Part shown: in pieces, positions 5,951 through 7,554 of the stretch
Position numbering within the stretch: the stretch's first letter is position 1
Layout of the letters: each line of letters starts with the position of its first letter
Assembly: GCA_900553035.1 (NCBI GenBank)
Contig: USCC01000101.1
Location: 1-7,554 of the forward strand
Reading direction: 5' to 3'
DNA length: 7,554 nucleotides
From: an uncultured Rhodospirillaceae bacterium
GTDB taxonomy: Bacteria; Pseudomonadota; Alphaproteobacteria; CAAGCB01; CAG-977
Made by a program: the position numbers and the translations under genes
Notes under the pieces: generated by a model
The model's database searches: none
What the model was told of the DNA's origin: nothing
The model's input: only the letters and a program-made list of their open reading frames with translations

Positions 5951-7281
5951 ATGCCGTTCTGTTCGGAATCGTCACATTAATCATCTGTGGTTTTGCGGTC
6001 ATTGGCTGGATGATTCGCCGCGTCAACGCGGGTCGCGTGGAAAAGGACGCTTTGAACCGCGCTCAGATGCAGGTGGATTTTCTTCAGTCGCGCCTGAATG
6101 AAACAAGCGCCCTGAACGAAAGGCTTTCGGCTGAGAACGGCGCTTTGAAAGCGGATACCGCCGCTTTGAAGGTCGAACTGGAGCAGGAAAGGAAACACCT
6201 GAACGACAAGATTGGCGAACTGAAACAAGTGCGTGAGGAATTTACGCTTCAATTCAAATTGATTTCGTCGGACATTCTGAAATCGCAGGGGGCGGATTTC
6301 GCCAAAACCCAGCAGGAGACGCTCGGGTCTCTCCTGACGCCCCTGAAGGAACAGATTGATTCGTTCAAGAACCGCATGGAAGCCATCCACCAGGTCAACA
6401 CGACGGACAAGGGAAAGATGGACGAACAACTGCATCAGCTTCTGGAAATGAACAAGACTCTTTCCGATGACGCTCGCGACCTGACGAACGCTCTGAAGGG
6501 CAATGCAAAGTATCAGGGCGACTGGGGCGAAATGCAGCTGGAACGCGTTTTCGAGGCGTCCGGTTTTCTCCGGAACGTCCATTACCGGACGCAGGAGAAT
6601 TTCAAGGATGACGAAGGAGCCAGCAAACGTCCGGACTATGTTATCGAACTGCCCGGCGGCCGGCGCCTGATCATTGACTGCAAGGTTTCGATGAACGCCT
6701 ACCTGCGTTATGTCCGTGCCGAAACGCCCGAGGACAGGAAACGTTTTCTGGCCGAACACGTACAGGCGCTTCGCAATCATATCCGGGATCTGTCGTCCAA
6801 AAACTATCAGGGGCAGATCAAAGAGATGGGGCTGGACTATGTGTTCATGTTCATTCCTGTCGAACACGCCTATATCGAAGCGTTAAGTGCGGAATCGGAC
6901 ATTTACGAACAGGCCTACCGGAATAACATCATGGTGACGACGGCCTCGTCGCTTCTGCCGATTCTGCGGACGGTTGAAAATATGTGGCGGCTTGAAAAGC
7001 AAAACCGGAATGTGCAGCAGATTGCGGAAACGGGCGGAAAGCTGTACGACAAACTGGCCGGGTTCGTGGCCGACATGCAGGCGGTGGATCGGGCTTTGGA
7101 TCGCGCAAAAAGCAGCTGTACGGACGCCTTCAGGAAACTGAGCGAAGGCAACGGCAATGCTCTGCGTCTGGCGCTGAAGCTGAAACAGCAGGGAGCCAAG
7201 ACCAGCAAGGAGCTTCCGCTTCCCGCTGACGCGGACGATGATGAAGAGGCGGAGACCCTGCCGGCACTGCCGCCGGCATAA
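5947..7281 (+). CDS. rmuC: RmuC family DNA recombination-limiting protein
   Basis: This 444-residue protein has an N-terminal membrane segment (about 4-22, then RR), a coiled coil (about 30-110) and the RmuC domain (about 160-405). The domain shows GDWGEMQLERVFEASGF (191-207), RPDYVIELPGG (228-238) with IIDCKVS (242-248), DYVFMFIPVEHAY (297-309) and a conserved block from NNIMVTTASSLLPILRTV (326-343). The Asp230/Glu234/Asp244-x-Lys246 arrangement matches the PD-(D/E)xK-like nuclease core proposed for the family. In E. coli, RmuC loss raises inversion at short inverted repeats, so it is thought to limit DNA rearrangement; its biochemical activity is not settled. Length is close to the E. coli protein. 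The last 24 residues are an acidic and then Pro/Ala-rich tail. A GGGAGGA site sits about 7 bases before the ATG, inside the end of the MATE gene, and the ATGA overlap couples the two. All landmark motifs are intact. Confidence 0.95.
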   Translation: MNAVLFGIVTLIICGFAVIGWMIRRVNAGRVEKDALNRAQMQVDFLQSRLNETSALNERLSAENGALKADTAALKVELEQERKHLNDKIGELKQVREEFTLQFKLISSDILKSQGADFAKTQQETLGSLLTPLKEQIDSFKNRMEAIHQVNTTDKGKMDEQLHQLLEMNKTLSDDARDLTNALKGNAKYQGDWGEMQLERVFEASGFLRNVHYRTQENFKDDEGASKRPDYVIELPGGRRLIIDCKVSMNAYLRYVRAETPEDRKRFLAEHVQALRNHIRDLSSKNYQGQIKEMGLDYVFMFIPVEHAYIEALSAESDIYEQAYRNNIMVTTASSLLPILRTVENMWRLEKQNRNVQQIAETGGKLYDKLAGFVADMQAVDRALDRAKSSCTDAFRKLSEGNGNALRLALKLKQQGAKTSKELPLPADADDDEEAETLPALPPA

Positions 7282-7313
7282 ATCGCCATAAGCGGAGCTT
7301 CATGCGGGGATGA

Positions 7314-7514
7314 ATGGAATTTGGACTCAGAAAGAACTGGCGCGGGGACACGGCGTTAAGGGCGTCCTTTAACGCACTGGTGCGTGAGGTTTTCGGGTTT
7401 GATTTTGAAAACTGGCACAGGAACGGTTTCTGGACGGACTCATATATTCCATATTCTTTTGTGAAACATAACCTGTATCTGTCATATAGAGAATTGTTTC
7501 ATCTTTTCCTTTGA
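7314..7514 (+). CDS. Broken N-terminal fragment of a GNAT-type N-acetyltransferase
   Basis: The first 50 codons (7314-7463) encode the recognisable start of a family of GNAT-like acetyltransferases: LRKNWRGD, then ASFNALVREVFGFDFENW, then NGFWTDSYIPYSFV. In relatives this is followed by a turn with Asp-Gly and a VVANVS-like strand, then the acetyl-CoA site. Here the frame instead reads KHNLYLSYREL and stops at 7512-7514, giving 66 residues rather than the several hundred expected. The residues after Val50 match nothing in the family, and base composition falls sharply at the same place. The fragment is therefore cut by the junction at about 7438-7463 and should not be read as a real small protein. 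It starts 32 bases after rmuC and has only a weak GGGGA site 3 bases before the ATG, so translation may depend on readthrough from rmuC. Confidence refers to the family identity of the first 50 residues. Confidence 0.6.
   Translation: MEFGLRKNWRGDTALRASFNALVREVFGFDFENWHRNGFWTDSYIPYSFVKHNLYLSYRELFHLFL
7438..7463. other. Chimeric junction: two unrelated genes in opposite orientation share a short word
   Basis: Acetyltransferase homology on the plus strand runs rightward to about 7463, and hydrolase homology on the minus strand runs leftward to about 7438. The two therefore overlap by only about 20-26 AT-rich bases, beginning near the run tcatatattccatattct. No terminal inverted repeat, target duplication or att-like core is visible. 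A short shared word joining sequences of different composition fits an assembly chimera, or microhomology-mediated rearrangement. Confidence 0.5.
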
Positions 7515-7554
7515 TTACAAACCCTAAAGGAGATGTTGCATCATGTGATAAAGG
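7438..7554 (-). CDS. Internal fragment of a YycJ/WalJ-like metallo-beta-lactamase-fold hydrolase
   Basis: The minus strand is open from the window edge. It reads PLSHDATSPLGFVIKG, then ETILYMTDTGYVSQKN, then MEYMS. The SHDA...P-GFVI and YMTDTGY blocks are characteristic of the YycJ/WalJ-type MBL-fold proteins, where the His of SHD and the Asp of TDTG are metal ligands. The family motif that should follow (a strand leading to ESNHD) is missing. After Ser at 7438-7440 the frame runs into sequence antisense to the acetyltransferase and stops at 7369-7371. Codons are AT-rich (aca, tta, gta, aaa), unlike every other gene here, and the last 91 bases are about 33% G+C. This suggests an AT-rich donor, probably a low-GC Firmicutes or Mollicutes-like bacterium (inference). 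Only about 39 codons are visible, so the exact subfamily is uncertain. Confidence 0.6.

Noticed and set aside
5977..6867. Minus-strand open frame opposite rmuC
   Set aside because: rmuC is unambiguous on the plus strand, so this frame is a mirror product of its codon bias.
7464..7514. Codons 51-66 of the plus-strand frame as a genuine short C-terminus
   Set aside because: The minus strand of the same bases encodes conserved MBL-fold motifs, and the plus reading shows no acetyltransferase similarity.

Overview
The window reads as a chromosomal segment of a Gram-negative bacterium with fairly GC-rich coding DNA. The evidence is a lipoprotein with a clear lipobox, several Sec-type signal peptides, an RmuC protein, Shine-Dalgarno sites close to AGGAG, and ATGA stop/start overlaps. 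The mix of a Sel1-repeat protein, a HELAH metallopeptidase-like secreted protein, a MepA-type MATE exporter and RmuC would suit an uncultured proteobacterium, perhaps a host-associated alphaproteobacterium. That placement is an inference and not firm.

Layout: (1) Positions 1-118 hold no gene I can support. (2) 119-2085 on the minus strand is a two-gene operon. It encodes an exported Sel1-repeat protein followed, with a 4-base overlap, by an exported cysteine-rich protein built from two copies of the same cysteine module. (3) 2086-2229 is a divergent promoter region with a plausible minus promoter and a near-consensus plus promoter. (4) 2230-2766 on the plus strand encodes a small lipoprotein with a carboxypeptidase-regulatory-like beta-sandwich, closed by a very strong terminator. 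(5) 2900-4381 encodes an exported protein with a HELAH zinc-peptidase motif and a long basic Arg/Asn/Pro-rich tail, with its own promoter and a hairpin terminator. (6) 4559-7281 is a two-gene operon, MATE efflux transporter then RmuC, joined by an ATGA overlap. (7) 7314-7463 is the N-terminal part of a GNAT-type acetyltransferase, which breaks off. (8) 7438-7554 on the minus strand is a piece of an AT-rich metallo-beta-lactamase-fold gene (YycJ/WalJ-like).

The first four genes all encode exported, mostly cysteine-containing proteins, so 119-4381 looks like a cell-envelope locus. No sequence evidence fixes their joint function. The second half is a transporter plus a DNA-maintenance protein.

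The most striking observation is at the right edge. The acetyltransferase homology and the oppositely oriented metallo-hydrolase homology overlap over only about 20-26 bases near 7438-7463, and base composition drops to about one third G+C after that point. This looks like a chimeric junction, either an assembly artefact through a short shared word or a real recent rearrangement. I found no CRISPR array, rRNA, tRNA, insertion sequence or phage gene.
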